Of a DNA stretch of 51,948 nt, positions 17,555 through 24,892 are shown one piece after another. The DNA is from Haloferax gibbonsii ATCC 33959 (lineage in GTDB: Archaea > Halobacteriota > Halobacteria > Halobacteriales > Haloferacaceae): assembly GCF_000336775.1 (NCBI RefSeq), contig NZ_AOLJ01000011.1, forward strand, positions 794,503 through 846,450, written 5' to 3'. The stretch's first letter is position 1, and each line of letters opens with the position of its first letter. The notes under the pieces are model-generated. The model saw nothing but the letters and a program-made list of their open reading frames with translations. It had not been told where the DNA came from and ran no database searches. Position numbers and translations under genes: made by a program.

Positions 17555-18040
17555 ATGACTGTCTACGAGAGCGACCTTCCGGGCGTCGGGAAGAAACACG
17601 AGGTAGAACTCGGCGACGGCTCCCGACTCGTCATCGTGACGCACAACACCGGCAAACGGGAGGTGTTCCGGCGTCCGAACGCCGACAGCGACTCCGAGAA
17701 GCTGTTCGAGCTCACCGACAAACTCGCCCGGCAGGTGGGGACGCTCCTCGAAGGCGCGTACTTCCAGCCGGTCCAGACGGAGAACATCGAGACGCTTCTC
17801 GGCGGGGACACGCTCATCGAGTGGGTGGAAGTCGGTGCCGGTTCCGAGGTAGCGGGCAAGACCCTCGGCGAGTCCGACCTCCGGCAGGCGACCGGCGCGT
17901 CCGTCATCGCCATCGAGCGCGGCGACGAGGTCATCACGTCGCCCGGCGGCGACGCGATGGTCGAAGCCGGCGACACGCTGGTCGTCATCGGTCCGAAGGC
18001 GGCCTGCCGCGACTTCACAGCGCTCGTCAAAGGGACCTGA
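17555..18040 (+). CDS. RCK_C (TrkA-C) regulatory subunit of cation antiporter
   Basis: The 161-residue soluble protein has an N-terminal CpaA/PchA-like domain (about residues 1-70, VGKKHEVELGDGSRLVIVTHN) and a TrkA-C/RCK_C domain at about 85-158 (GAGSEVAGKTLGESDLRQATGASVIAIERGDE, read as two segments). RCK_C domains gate potassium channels or antiporters in response to ligands. Its TGA overlaps the ATG of the antiporter, so both should be made in fixed proportion and form one complex. A TATA box (ATTTTATTT) about 30 bases before ATG 17555 gives the pair its own promoter. Confidence 0.88.
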   Translation: MTVYESDLPGVGKKHEVELGDGSRLVIVTHNTGKREVFRRPNADSDSEKLFELTDKLARQVGTLLEGAYFQPVQTENIETLLGGDTLIEWVEVGAGSEVAGKTLGESDLRQATGASVIAIERGDEVITSPGGDAMVEAGDTLVVIGPKAACRDFTALVKGT

Positions 18041-19254
18041 TGGCGGCGGCGCTGCTCGAATTCGGCTACCTGTTCGCCGTCCTCGCGGTCGTCGGAGCGG
18101 TCGCGCTCCGCCTCGGCCTGTCGGTGATTCCCCTCTACGTCGTCGGCGGCGTCGTCGCCGGGCCGTACGTCGCCGGGCGGTTCGGCCTCCCGTACGTCCC
18201 GAACGACGAGGTGGTGGCGATTCTGGCGGAGCTCGGTATCGTCCTCCTCCTGTTTTTCCTCGGGTTGGAGTTCAGCCTCGACCGACTCCGGTCGTCGGGG
18301 GCGAAAATCGGCCGCGCGGGCGTCATCGACCTCGCGGTGAACCTGCCAATCGGCATCGCCATCGGTCTCGTCCTCGGGTGGTCGCCGGTGGAGGCGCTGC
18401 TGCTCGGCGGCATCGTCTACATCTCGTCGTCGGCCATCGTGACGAAGACGCTCATCGACCTCGGATGGATCGCGGACCCCGAGTCGGAGCCGATTCTGGG
18501 CACGCTCGTCTTCGAGGACCTCGCCATCGCGGTCTACCTCGCGGTCGTCACCTCGCTCGTGCTCGGCGGCGACGGCGGCGTCGCGGCCATCGGTCGCTCG
18601 CTCGCCATCGCCTTCGGCTTCCTCGGCCTCCTGTTCGTGGCCGTCCAGTACGGGACGGCGCTTTTCGCCCGCGTCCTCGACGTGGAGAACGAGGAGGCGT
18701 TCGTCCTGCGGGCGCTCGCGGTCGTCGTTCCCATCTCGGGTGCGGCGCTCGCGCTCGGGGTGAGCGAGGCCGTCGCGGCGTTCTTCGTCGGGATGGGCTT
18801 TTCGACGAGCGGCCACCGGGAGCGACTCGAACACCTGCTCGTCTCGGTCCGCGACGTGTTCGCCGCGGTGTTCTTCTTCTGGATCGGCCTCGGTACCGAC
18901 CCGACGCTGTTGGCGGCGGCGGCCGTCCCGCTCGCCATCGCGGTCGTCGTGTCGACGCCGTCGAAGATTCTCTCGGGCTATTTCGGCGGTCGGGCGTACG
19001 ACCTCTCGGCGCACCGGTCGCTCCGGGTCGGCGTCGGGTTGGTGCCGCGCGGCGAGTTCTCGCTCGTCATCGCGGCGCTGGCCGCCGCGGGGACGACGCC
19101 GGTGATGCGCGAAATCATCCCGGCGTTCGCGGTCGGCTACGTCTTCGTCATGAGCGCGCTCGGAACGGTGCTGATGCAGCGGTCGGACCTCGTGGAGCGA
19201 CTCGTGTTCCGCGGCGGCGCGGCGGACGGAGATGTCTCGACCGAGAGCGCCTGA
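18040..19254 (+). CDS. CPA2 family monovalent cation/proton antiporter
   Basis: The 404-residue protein has about twelve transmembrane helices and matches the Na+/H+ exchanger domain of KefB/KefC-type CPA2 antiporters. Typical features include LGIVLLLFFLGLEFSLDRL, the discontinuous-helix region IVYISSSAIVTKTLIDLG and the late segment GLVPRGEFSLVIAALAA. It lacks the C-terminal nucleotide-binding domain of Kef proteins; that regulatory role is probably played by the separate upstream RCK_C protein. The ATG at 18040 overlaps the upstream TGA (TGATG). In a salt-in organism it probably manages K+ or Na+ against protons; ion choice cannot be read from sequence. Confidence 0.9.
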   Translation: MAAALLEFGYLFAVLAVVGAVALRLGLSVIPLYVVGGVVAGPYVAGRFGLPYVPNDEVVAILAELGIVLLLFFLGLEFSLDRLRSSGAKIGRAGVIDLAVNLPIGIAIGLVLGWSPVEALLLGGIVYISSSAIVTKTLIDLGWIADPESEPILGTLVFEDLAIAVYLAVVTSLVLGGDGGVAAIGRSLAIAFGFLGLLFVAVQYGTALFARVLDVENEEAFVLRALAVVVPISGAALALGVSEAVAAFFVGMGFSTSGHRERLEHLLVSVRDVFAAVFFFWIGLGTDPTLLAAAAVPLAIAVVVSTPSKILSGYFGGRAYDLSAHRSLRVGVGLVPRGEFSLVIAALAAAGTTPVMREIIPAFAVGYVFVMSALGTVLMQRSDLVERLVFRGGAADGDVSTESA

Positions 19255-19347
19255 CTCGCCCCGGCGCGGCGTTTTCGACCCGTCGACGCCGACCGATCCG
19301 AACGGCCACAGAACACTTATCCGAGGAGTCGTCACGTTGCGGGTGCT

Positions 19348-19464
19348 ATGACCCTTATCGAGTGGCTCATCATCGCAGTCGTCGTGCTCGCGATTATCGC
19401 GCTCGTGGTCGCGCTCGTCGACAACGAACTACTGGTCGAACTCGCCGGGGAGTTGCTCGACTGA
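19348..19464 (+). CDS. Small single-span membrane protein (38 aa)
   Basis: The ORF encodes MTLIEWLIIAVVVLAIIALV and continues to an acidic end ELAGELLD. One hydrophobic helix (about residues 5-26) is followed by a charged cytoplasmic or external tail. ACTTATCC lies about 30 bases before the ATG, as expected of a leaderless gene, and codon third positions are GC-rich. The function is unknown; such mini membrane proteins often modulate larger complexes. The CPA2 antiporter is the nearest upstream membrane protein. Confidence 0.6.
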   Translation: MTLIEWLIIAVVVLAIIALVVALVDNELLVELAGELLD

Positions 19465-19489
19465 GGAAACGTTTGCGTCGCCGGAAGCG

Positions 19490-19496
19490 TTTAATA
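19490..19496 (+). promoter_or_regulatory. TATA box ahead of the Arg-rich mini-ORF
   Basis: TTTAATA is centred about 31 bases before ATG 19524. A transcript started here could be leaderless for the mini-ORF and could run on into argG. Confidence 0.4.
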
Positions 19497-19523
19497 GGGA
19501 AGACGTCGTAGCGTTTCGCAACC

Positions 19524-19601
19524 ATGGCGACTCGCAGCACCTTCGCCACTTTTGCCCCGCTGCGAGCCGCGGCTGTCCGACCCCGACGACGGGCCCTTTA
19601 G
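19524..19601 (+). CDS. Possible arginine-rich leader peptide upstream of argG (25 aa)
   Basis: The frame encodes MATRSTFATFAPLRAAAV followed by RPRRRAL. Six of 25 residues are Arg, three in a row near the end. A TATA box sits at a leaderless distance, and the stop codon lies in the loop of a small hairpin (GGCCC-TTTA-GGGCC, 19592-19605). It precedes the arginine biosynthesis gene argG by 137 bases. The arrangement recalls amino-acid leader peptides, though classical attenuation is poorly documented in archaea. It could also be chance in GC-rich sequence, which favours Arg codons. Confidence 0.35.
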   Translation: MATRSTFATFAPLRAAAVRPRRRAL

Positions 19602-19681
19602 GGCCACAATCATCATCTCCTTCGGGACACGTCGAAATCGCTAATCACCTATTTTCGTGCCTATAGGCATCTCTACTACTT

Positions 19682-19694
19682 AATTTCAGAAATT
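19682..19694. promoter_or_regulatory. argG: Palindrome AATTTC-A-GAAATT upstream of argG TATA box
   Basis: A perfect 6+1+6 palindrome ends 11 bases before the argG TATA box (AATTTATC, 19705-19712), which is itself about 30 bases before ATG 19739. The placement over the BRE/upstream region suits an activator or repressor of argG. No regulator can be named. Confidence 0.45.
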
Positions 19695-19738
19695 GAATGC
19701 AAAGAATTTATCTGTATGTCCCCGCCACAGACGAGTAC

Positions 19739-20956
19739 ATGAAGAAAGTCGCACTCGCGTTCTCGGGCGGACTCGACACAACAGTCTGCGTCCCGATTCT
19801 CGAAGAGGAGTACGGATACGACGAAGTCGTCGGCGTCACCGTCGACGTCGGCCAGCCGGAAGAGGAGTTCGAGGAGGCCTACGAGACGGCCGAGGCCCTC
19901 GGACTGGAACACTACGTCGTCGACGCGAAACAGGAGTTCGCACAGCTCTGTCTCGACTCGGTGTGCGCCAACGCGGACTATCAGGGCTATCCGCTCGGCA
20001 CCGCGCTCGCGCGCCCGGTCATCGCTAAGGCCATCCTCGGACTCGCCGAAGAGAAGGACTGTGACGGTATCGCCCACGGCTGTACGGGCAAGGGCAACGA
20101 CCAGCTTCGCTTCGAAGCGGTCTGGCGCGCCTCCGACCTCGAAGTCATCGCACCCGTCCGCGAGATGGGCATGACCCGCGAGTGGGAAATCGAGTACGCC
20201 GCCGAGAAGGACCTCCCGGTGCAGGGCGGCAACGAGGGCGTCTGGTCCATCGACACGAACCTCTGGAGCCGTTCCATCGAGGGCGGCAACCTCGAAGACC
20301 CCGGCTACGTCCCGCCGGAGGACATCTACGAGTGGACCGACCAGCCGTCCGGCGAGACGGAACTCATCGAAATCGCGTTCGAAGACGGCTACCCGGTCGC
20401 CGTCGACGACGAGGAGATGGAACCCCTCGAACTCATCTCGTTCCTCAACGAGAAGGCCGGCAAGCACGGCGTCGGCCGCACCGACATGATGGAAGACCGC
20501 ATGCTCGGCCTCAAGGTGCGCGAGAACTACGAGCACCCGGCCGCGACGACGCTCCTGAACGCCCACGAGGCGCTCGAAGGGCTCGTCCTCACGAAGGAGG
20601 AACGCGACTTCAAGGCCACCGTGGACAACGAGTGGTCCCAGAAGGCCTACGAGGGCCTCATCGACGCCCCGCTCGTGGGCGCGCTGAACGCCTTCCTCGA
20701 GAAGACCCAAGAGCGCGTCACGGGCACCGTGACCATCAAGTTCGAGGGCGGGCAGGCCCGCCCGGTCGGTCGCAAATCCGAGTACGCCGCGTACTCCGAG
20801 TCCGCCGCCTCCTTCAACACGGAGACGGTCGACGGCATCGAACAGGCCGACGCGACGGGCGTCGCCAAGTACCACGGCTTCCAGGCGCGCCTCGCCAACC
20901 AGAACGCGAAGAAGGAAAAGCCCGAACTGGCCGCAGACGGCGGTAGCGACGAGTAA
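19739..20956 (+). CDS. argG: Argininosuccinate synthase
   Basis: This enzyme joins citrulline and aspartate using ATP, the penultimate step of arginine synthesis. The 405-residue protein starts MKKVALAFSGGLDTTV; the ATP-pyrophosphatase loop SGGLDTT lies at residues 9-15. Other family segments are AHGCTGKGNDQLRFE and EDRMLGLKVRENYEHPAA. ATG 19739 is chosen over the upstream in-frame ATG at 19697 because homologues begin here and the TATA box is about 30 bases upstream. The argH gene starts one base after its stop. Confidence 0.96.
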   Translation: MKKVALAFSGGLDTTVCVPILEEEYGYDEVVGVTVDVGQPEEEFEEAYETAEALGLEHYVVDAKQEFAQLCLDSVCANADYQGYPLGTALARPVIAKAILGLAEEKDCDGIAHGCTGKGNDQLRFEAVWRASDLEVIAPVREMGMTREWEIEYAAEKDLPVQGGNEGVWSIDTNLWSRSIEGGNLEDPGYVPPEDIYEWTDQPSGETELIEIAFEDGYPVAVDDEEMEPLELISFLNEKAGKHGVGRTDMMEDRMLGLKVRENYEHPAATTLLNAHEALEGLVLTKEERDFKATVDNEWSQKAYEGLIDAPLVGALNAFLEKTQERVTGTVTIKFEGGQARPVGRKSEYAAYSESAASFNTETVDGIEQADATGVAKYHGFQARLANQNAKKEKPELAADGGSDE

Positions 20957-20957
20957 G

Positions 20958-22424
20958 ATGGCAGGCGAGGACGGCGACTCCGAGGGCGTCATCCGCCGGG
21001 ACCGCTTCAGCGGCGGCCCCGCCCGCGGGTTCATGTCGAGCCTCGCGGCCGACGAACGCATCTTCGAGGCCGACCTCGCCGTCGACCGGGCGCACGTCGT
21101 GATGCTCGCGTCGCAGGACATCATCGAGTCCGAGGTCGCGAGCGAGATTCTCGCCGCGCTGGACGAGGTCGAGGCCGCGGGCCACGACGCGCTTTCGGGC
21201 GGCGAAGACGTCCACGAGGCCATCGAGGCCGCCGTCATCGACATCGTCGGCCCCGACGGCGGGAAGATGCACACCGCACGCTCGCGAAACGACGAGGTGG
21301 CGACCTGCATCCGCTACCGCCTGCGCGAGGACGTGCTTTCGGCCCTCGACGCGGCGCTCGCCCTGCGCGAGTCGTTACTCGAGACGGCCGCCGAGCACAC
21401 CGAGACGGTGATGCCCGGCTACACGCACCTGCAACCCGCGCAGCCGACGACGGTCGCGCACTTCCTGTGCTCGTACGAACGGGCGGTCGCCCGCGACTGC
21501 GCCCGCCTCATGTGCGCGTACGAGCGCATCAACCAGTCGCCGCTCGGGTCGGCGGCGTTCGCGGGCACGCCCTTCGACGTGAACCGCGAACTCGTGTCCG
21601 ACCTGCTCGGCTTCGACCGCGTGATGGAGAACTCGATGGACGCTTCGGCGACCCGCGACTTCCTCGCGGAGACGCTGTCGGCGCTCACGACCCACGCGGT
21701 CACGCTCTCCGGCCTCGCCGAGGACCTCGTGATATTCTCGAACAAGGGCCTCGTCGAGCTGTCGGACGACTACTCGTCGACCTCCTCTATCATGCCGCAG
21801 AAGAAGAACCCCGACACGATGGAACTCGTCCGCGCCGTCGCGGGCGACGCCGTCGGGGAACTCACCGGCCTCCTGACGACGCTGAAGGGGCTGCCGCGCG
21901 CGTACAACCGCGACCTGCAGCGCGCCCACAAACACGCGTTCCGCACCGTCGACGACGTGGCCGAGGCGGCCGCGGTGGCCGCCGGCGCGGTCGGGTCCGC
22001 GACGTGGCCCGAAGACGAACTCGCCGCGGCCGCTGGCGACGGCTTTTCGACCGCGACCGGCGTGGCGGACCTGCTGGCGATGGCCGGCCTGCCGTTCCGC
22101 ACGGCCCACGAGGTCGTCGCGGAGGCGGCCGCCCGCTCGGAGGGAACGCCCGACGTGGCAACACTTGACGCCGTCGCTACGGACGTATTAGGTGAGTCAC
22201 TCTTTACGCACGTGACAGCCGAGGCCGTCGAAGCCGCGCTCGACCCGACCGAGAGCGTGGCGAGTCGCGATTCGGTCGGCGGGCCCGCGCCCGCCGCCGT
22301 GGAGGCGACGCTCTCGACGGCCCGCGACGAGCTCTCGGACGACGCCGCCGCCGTCGCCGACGCGCGCGACTCGCTCGCCGCGGCGGCCGAGGGTCTCGAA
22401 GAGGAGGTTTCGAGCTATGTCTGA
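20958..22424 (+). CDS. argH: Argininosuccinate lyase
   Basis: The 488-residue lyase splits argininosuccinate into arginine and fumarate. The fumarase/aspartase-superfamily signature SSIMPQKKNPD occurs at about residues 276-286, and HTARSRNDEVAT plus PGYTHLQPAQPTT are the other catalytic segments. It starts one base after argG, so the two genes form an operon. The C-terminus ends naturally (EEEVSSYV) and the stop lies within ATGTCTGA, where another ATG overlaps it. Confidence 0.95.
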   Translation: MAGEDGDSEGVIRRDRFSGGPARGFMSSLAADERIFEADLAVDRAHVVMLASQDIIESEVASEILAALDEVEAAGHDALSGGEDVHEAIEAAVIDIVGPDGGKMHTARSRNDEVATCIRYRLREDVLSALDAALALRESLLETAAEHTETVMPGYTHLQPAQPTTVAHFLCSYERAVARDCARLMCAYERINQSPLGSAAFAGTPFDVNRELVSDLLGFDRVMENSMDASATRDFLAETLSALTTHAVTLSGLAEDLVIFSNKGLVELSDDYSSTSSIMPQKKNPDTMELVRAVAGDAVGELTGLLTTLKGLPRAYNRDLQRAHKHAFRTVDDVAEAAAVAAGAVGSATWPEDELAAAAGDGFSTATGVADLLAMAGLPFRTAHEVVAEAAARSEGTPDVATLDAVATDVLGESLFTHVTAEAVEAALDPTESVASRDSVGGPAPAAVEATLSTARDELSDDAAAVADARDSLAAAAEGLEEEVSSYV

Positions 22425-22592
22425 GTTCACGGACGCGACGCCCGCCGGTCTGCTCCGACGACCGCGAGCGACCGCGCCGCGACGACCGGCGGGGCTCCGA
22501 CGACCCCGACCGGAACCCCGACGACGACCACGCCCGACGCGGGGGACGGGTCGACCGGTCCGACGACCGGTCCCGTCTCCGGCGTCGAGTGA
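22417..22592 (+). pseudogene. Possible frameshifted low-complexity ORF after argH
   Basis: ATG 22417 overlaps the argH stop and opens as MSEFTDATPAG with normal codon use, but the same frame then becomes an implausible string of CGA/CGG arginine codons. From about 22455 the argH frame shows haloarchaeal-like codons instead, encoding a Thr/Pro/Gly/Asp-rich stretch (GGAPTTPTGTPTTTTPDAGD) that ends at TGA 22590-22592. One frameshift would join the two into an ORF of about 58 codons. It may be a broken gene, a sequencing indel, or noncoding repeat-rich DNA. Confidence 0.3.
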
Positions 22593-22700
22593 GCGTGGCA
22601 CCCAAGCTCGACGCGTCGTTCGGCCGACCCGTATTGTCGGCCGATTCGACAGATAACACCCGTTAGAGACTTCTTTGCGTTTATTTTCGTCGTGTAATTT

Positions 22701-22726
22701 TCGACGGCTTTAATACCGTCCGTCGA
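22701..22726. promoter_or_regulatory. Inverted repeat flanking the TATA box of the lysW-argF operon
   Basis: TCGACGG (22701-22707) and CCGTCGA (22720-22726) form a perfect 7-base inverted repeat whose 12-base spacer contains the TATA element CTTTAATAC, about 29 bases before ATG 22742. A protein bound here would cover TATA and BRE, so repression by arginine status is plausible. This is inference from placement. Confidence 0.5.
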
Positions 22727-22741
22727 CCAGCCACGGATGTA

Positions 22742-22921
22742 ATGAGCGACACCATCACCGCGGAAGACCCGCTGAGTGGAGAGGAAATCGAGCTGCCTGC
22801 CGACGTCGAAGTCGGCGAAATCATCGACAGCCCCGCCACGGGCGCAGAGCTTGAGGTCGTCTCCCTCGACCCCGTGACACTCGAAGAAGCGCCCGAACTC
22901 GAAGAGGACTGGGGAGAGTAA
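22742..22921 (+). CDS. lysW: LysW/ArgW amino-group carrier protein
   Basis: The 59-residue acidic protein ends in EDWGE, the hallmark tail whose terminal glutamate gamma-carboxyl carries the biosynthetic intermediate. The middle ELEVVSLDP is also diagnostic. In place of N-acetyl groups, intermediates stay bound to this carrier through ArgB, ArgC and ArgD. Oddly, none of the four zinc-ribbon cysteines of typical LysW is present: the two CxxC positions read DPLS and SPAT. The stop is one base before the ArgX start. A TATA box and inverted repeat precede it. Confidence 0.92.
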   Translation: MSDTITAEDPLSGEEIELPADVEVGEIIDSPATGAELEVVSLDPVTLEEAPELEEDWGE

Positions 22922-22922
22922 A

Positions 22923-23798
22923 TTGCACGTTGGACTGCTCTATTCCCGGATTCGCCGCGACGAGAAGCTCCTGCTCAACGAGCTTCGCGACCGCGGCCAC
23001 GAGGTGACGAAGATAGACGTTCGGAAAGAGCAGTTCGACCTCACGGAGCCGCCGGAATCGTTCGACGGACTCGACGTGGTGGTCGACCGCTGTCTGGCGA
23101 CGAGCAGGAGCATCTACATCACGCGCTTCCTGCAGTCGTACGGAATCCCGGTCGTCAACTCCCACGAGACCGCCGACGTCTGCGCCGACAAGGCGAAAAA
23201 CAGCCTCGCGCTCGCGGACGCGGGCGTCCCCACGCCGAACACGAAAGTGGCCTTCACGGTCGACTCGGCGATGGAAATCGTCGAGGAGTTCGGCTACCCC
23301 TGCGTCCTCAAGCCGGTCGTCGGCTCGTGGGGTCGCCTGATGGCGAAAATCGACTCCGAGTCGGCCGCCGAGGCCATCCTCGAACACAAGTCGACGCTCG
23401 GCAACTACGAGCACAAGGTGTTCTACATCCAGGAGTTCGTCGAGAAGCCGGGCCGCGACATCCGCGTGCTCGCCACCGACGGCGAACCCGTGGCCGCGAT
23501 GGTCCGCTCGTCGGACCACTGGCTCACGAACGCCGCGAAGGGCGCGAGCGTCGACGAGTTCGAACTCGACGACCGCGCGAAGGAACTCGTCAAGCAGGCG
23601 TCCGACGCGGTCGGCGGCGGCCTCCTCGGCGTCGACCTCATGGAGACGGGAGACGACTACACCGTCCACGAAGTCAACCACACCGTCGAGTTCAAGGCGC
23701 TCAACGACGCCGTCGAGACGGACGTTCCCGCGACGGTCGTCGACTGGCTCGAAGCGAAGGTCGACGGCGAGCAGTCGCTGGCGGAGGTCTCGGCGTGA
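22923..23798 (+). CDS. argX: Glutamate (or alpha-aminoadipate)-LysW ligase ArgX
   Basis: The 291-residue ATP-grasp ligase of the RimK/LysX family attaches the amino group of glutamate to the C-terminal glutamate of LysW. It starts at TTG 22923, right after the lysW stop; the sequence HVGLLYSRIRRDEKLLL aligns with known LysX starts. ATP-grasp features include CVLKPVVGSWGRLMAKI, YIQEFVEKPGRDIRV and the metal-binding EVNHTVEF. All neighbours are arginine genes, so glutamate is the probable substrate, but dual use for lysine cannot be excluded. Its TGA overlaps argC as GTGA. Confidence 0.93.
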   Translation: MHVGLLYSRIRRDEKLLLNELRDRGHEVTKIDVRKEQFDLTEPPESFDGLDVVVDRCLATSRSIYITRFLQSYGIPVVNSHETADVCADKAKNSLALADAGVPTPNTKVAFTVDSAMEIVEEFGYPCVLKPVVGSWGRLMAKIDSESAAEAILEHKSTLGNYEHKVFYIQEFVEKPGRDIRVLATDGEPVAAMVRSSDHWLTNAAKGASVDEFELDDRAKELVKQASDAVGGGLLGVDLMETGDDYTVHEVNHTVEFKALNDAVETDVPATVVDWLEAKVDGEQSLAEVSA

Positions 23799-24838
23799 GC
23801 GAACAGCTCACCGCGGGCGTCGTCGGCGGCTCCGGCTTCACCGGCGGCGAACTGCTCCGCCTGCTCGACGGCCACCCGAACTTCGACGTCGAACAGGCGA
23901 CGAGCCGCTCCTACGAGCGCAAGACCGTCGGACACGTCCACCCGAACCTTCGTCACCTCGACCTCCGTTTCACCTCGCCGGAGGACCTCGAATCAGTCGA
24001 CGTGCTGTTCACGGCGACGCCCCACGGCGTCTCGATGGAGCACATCGACGCCTTTCAGGACGCGGCGGACACCGTCGTCGACCTCTCTGCGGACTTCCGT
24101 CTCTCCGAGGCGGCGCAGTACGACGAGTGGTACGACGGCCACGTCTGCCCCGAATACCTCGAACAGTCGGAGTACGCGCTCCCCGAACTGAACCGCGAGA
24201 ACCTCCCCGGCGCGGACCTCATCGCCGCGGGCGGCTGTAACGCGACCGCGACGATTCTCGGCCTCAAGCCGCTTTTCGACGCCGGCATCCTCTCCGGCGA
24301 CGAGCAGGTCGTCGTGGACGTGAAAGTCGGCTCGTCGGAGGGCGGCGCGGGCGCGAGCAAGGCGTCGTCGCACGCCGAGCGCTCGGGCATCGTCCGCCCC
24401 TACGCGCCGACCGGCCACCGCCACGAGGCCGAAATCGAGGAGTACCTCGGCCTCTCGGTCTCGTTTACCGTCCACGCGGTCGACATGGTCCGCGGCGCGG
24501 CGGCGACCTGTCACGTCTTCCCCGACGGCCCCGTCTCGAAGGGCGACATGTGGAAAGCGTTCCGCGGCTCCTACGGCGACGAACCCTTCATGCGCACCGT
24601 CGCCGGCGGCGGCGGCGTCTACCGCTACCCGGAACCGAAGTCGGTCGCCGGGACGAACTTCGGCGAGGTCGGCTTCGAAATCGACCCCGGAAACCGACGA
24701 CTCGTCGTCTTCTCGGCCATCGACAACATGATGAAAGGCTCCGCGGGGCAGGCGGTCCACGCCGCCAACATCGCGCTCGGGCTGGAGGAGACCGCCGGAC
24801 TCGACTTCACCGGCTTCCACCCCATCGGCTCGCCCTGA
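23795..24838 (+). CDS. argC: LysW-gamma-glutamyl-phosphate reductase (ArgC/LysY family)
   Basis: The 347-residue NADPH-dependent reductase converts the carrier-bound gamma-glutamyl phosphate to the semialdehyde. It has a Rossmann start VVGGSGFTGGELLRLL and the catalytic cysteine C148 in AAGGCNATATILGL. A later segment HRHEAEIEEYLGL carries the active-site histidine. The start is GTG 23795, overlapping the argX stop. The protein is of normal family length. Confidence 0.95.
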   Translation: MSEQLTAGVVGGSGFTGGELLRLLDGHPNFDVEQATSRSYERKTVGHVHPNLRHLDLRFTSPEDLESVDVLFTATPHGVSMEHIDAFQDAADTVVDLSADFRLSEAAQYDEWYDGHVCPEYLEQSEYALPELNRENLPGADLIAAGGCNATATILGLKPLFDAGILSGDEQVVVDVKVGSSEGGAGASKASSHAERSGIVRPYAPTGHRHEAEIEEYLGLSVSFTVHAVDMVRGAAATCHVFPDGPVSKGDMWKAFRGSYGDEPFMRTVAGGGGVYRYPEPKSVAGTNFGEVGFEIDPGNRRLVVFSAIDNMMKGSAGQAVHAANIALGLEETAGLDFTGFHPIGSP

Positions 24839-24892
24839 CCGCACCGCCCCCGAACGCTCGCCCCGACCCACGATTTACGCACCATTTCGACT

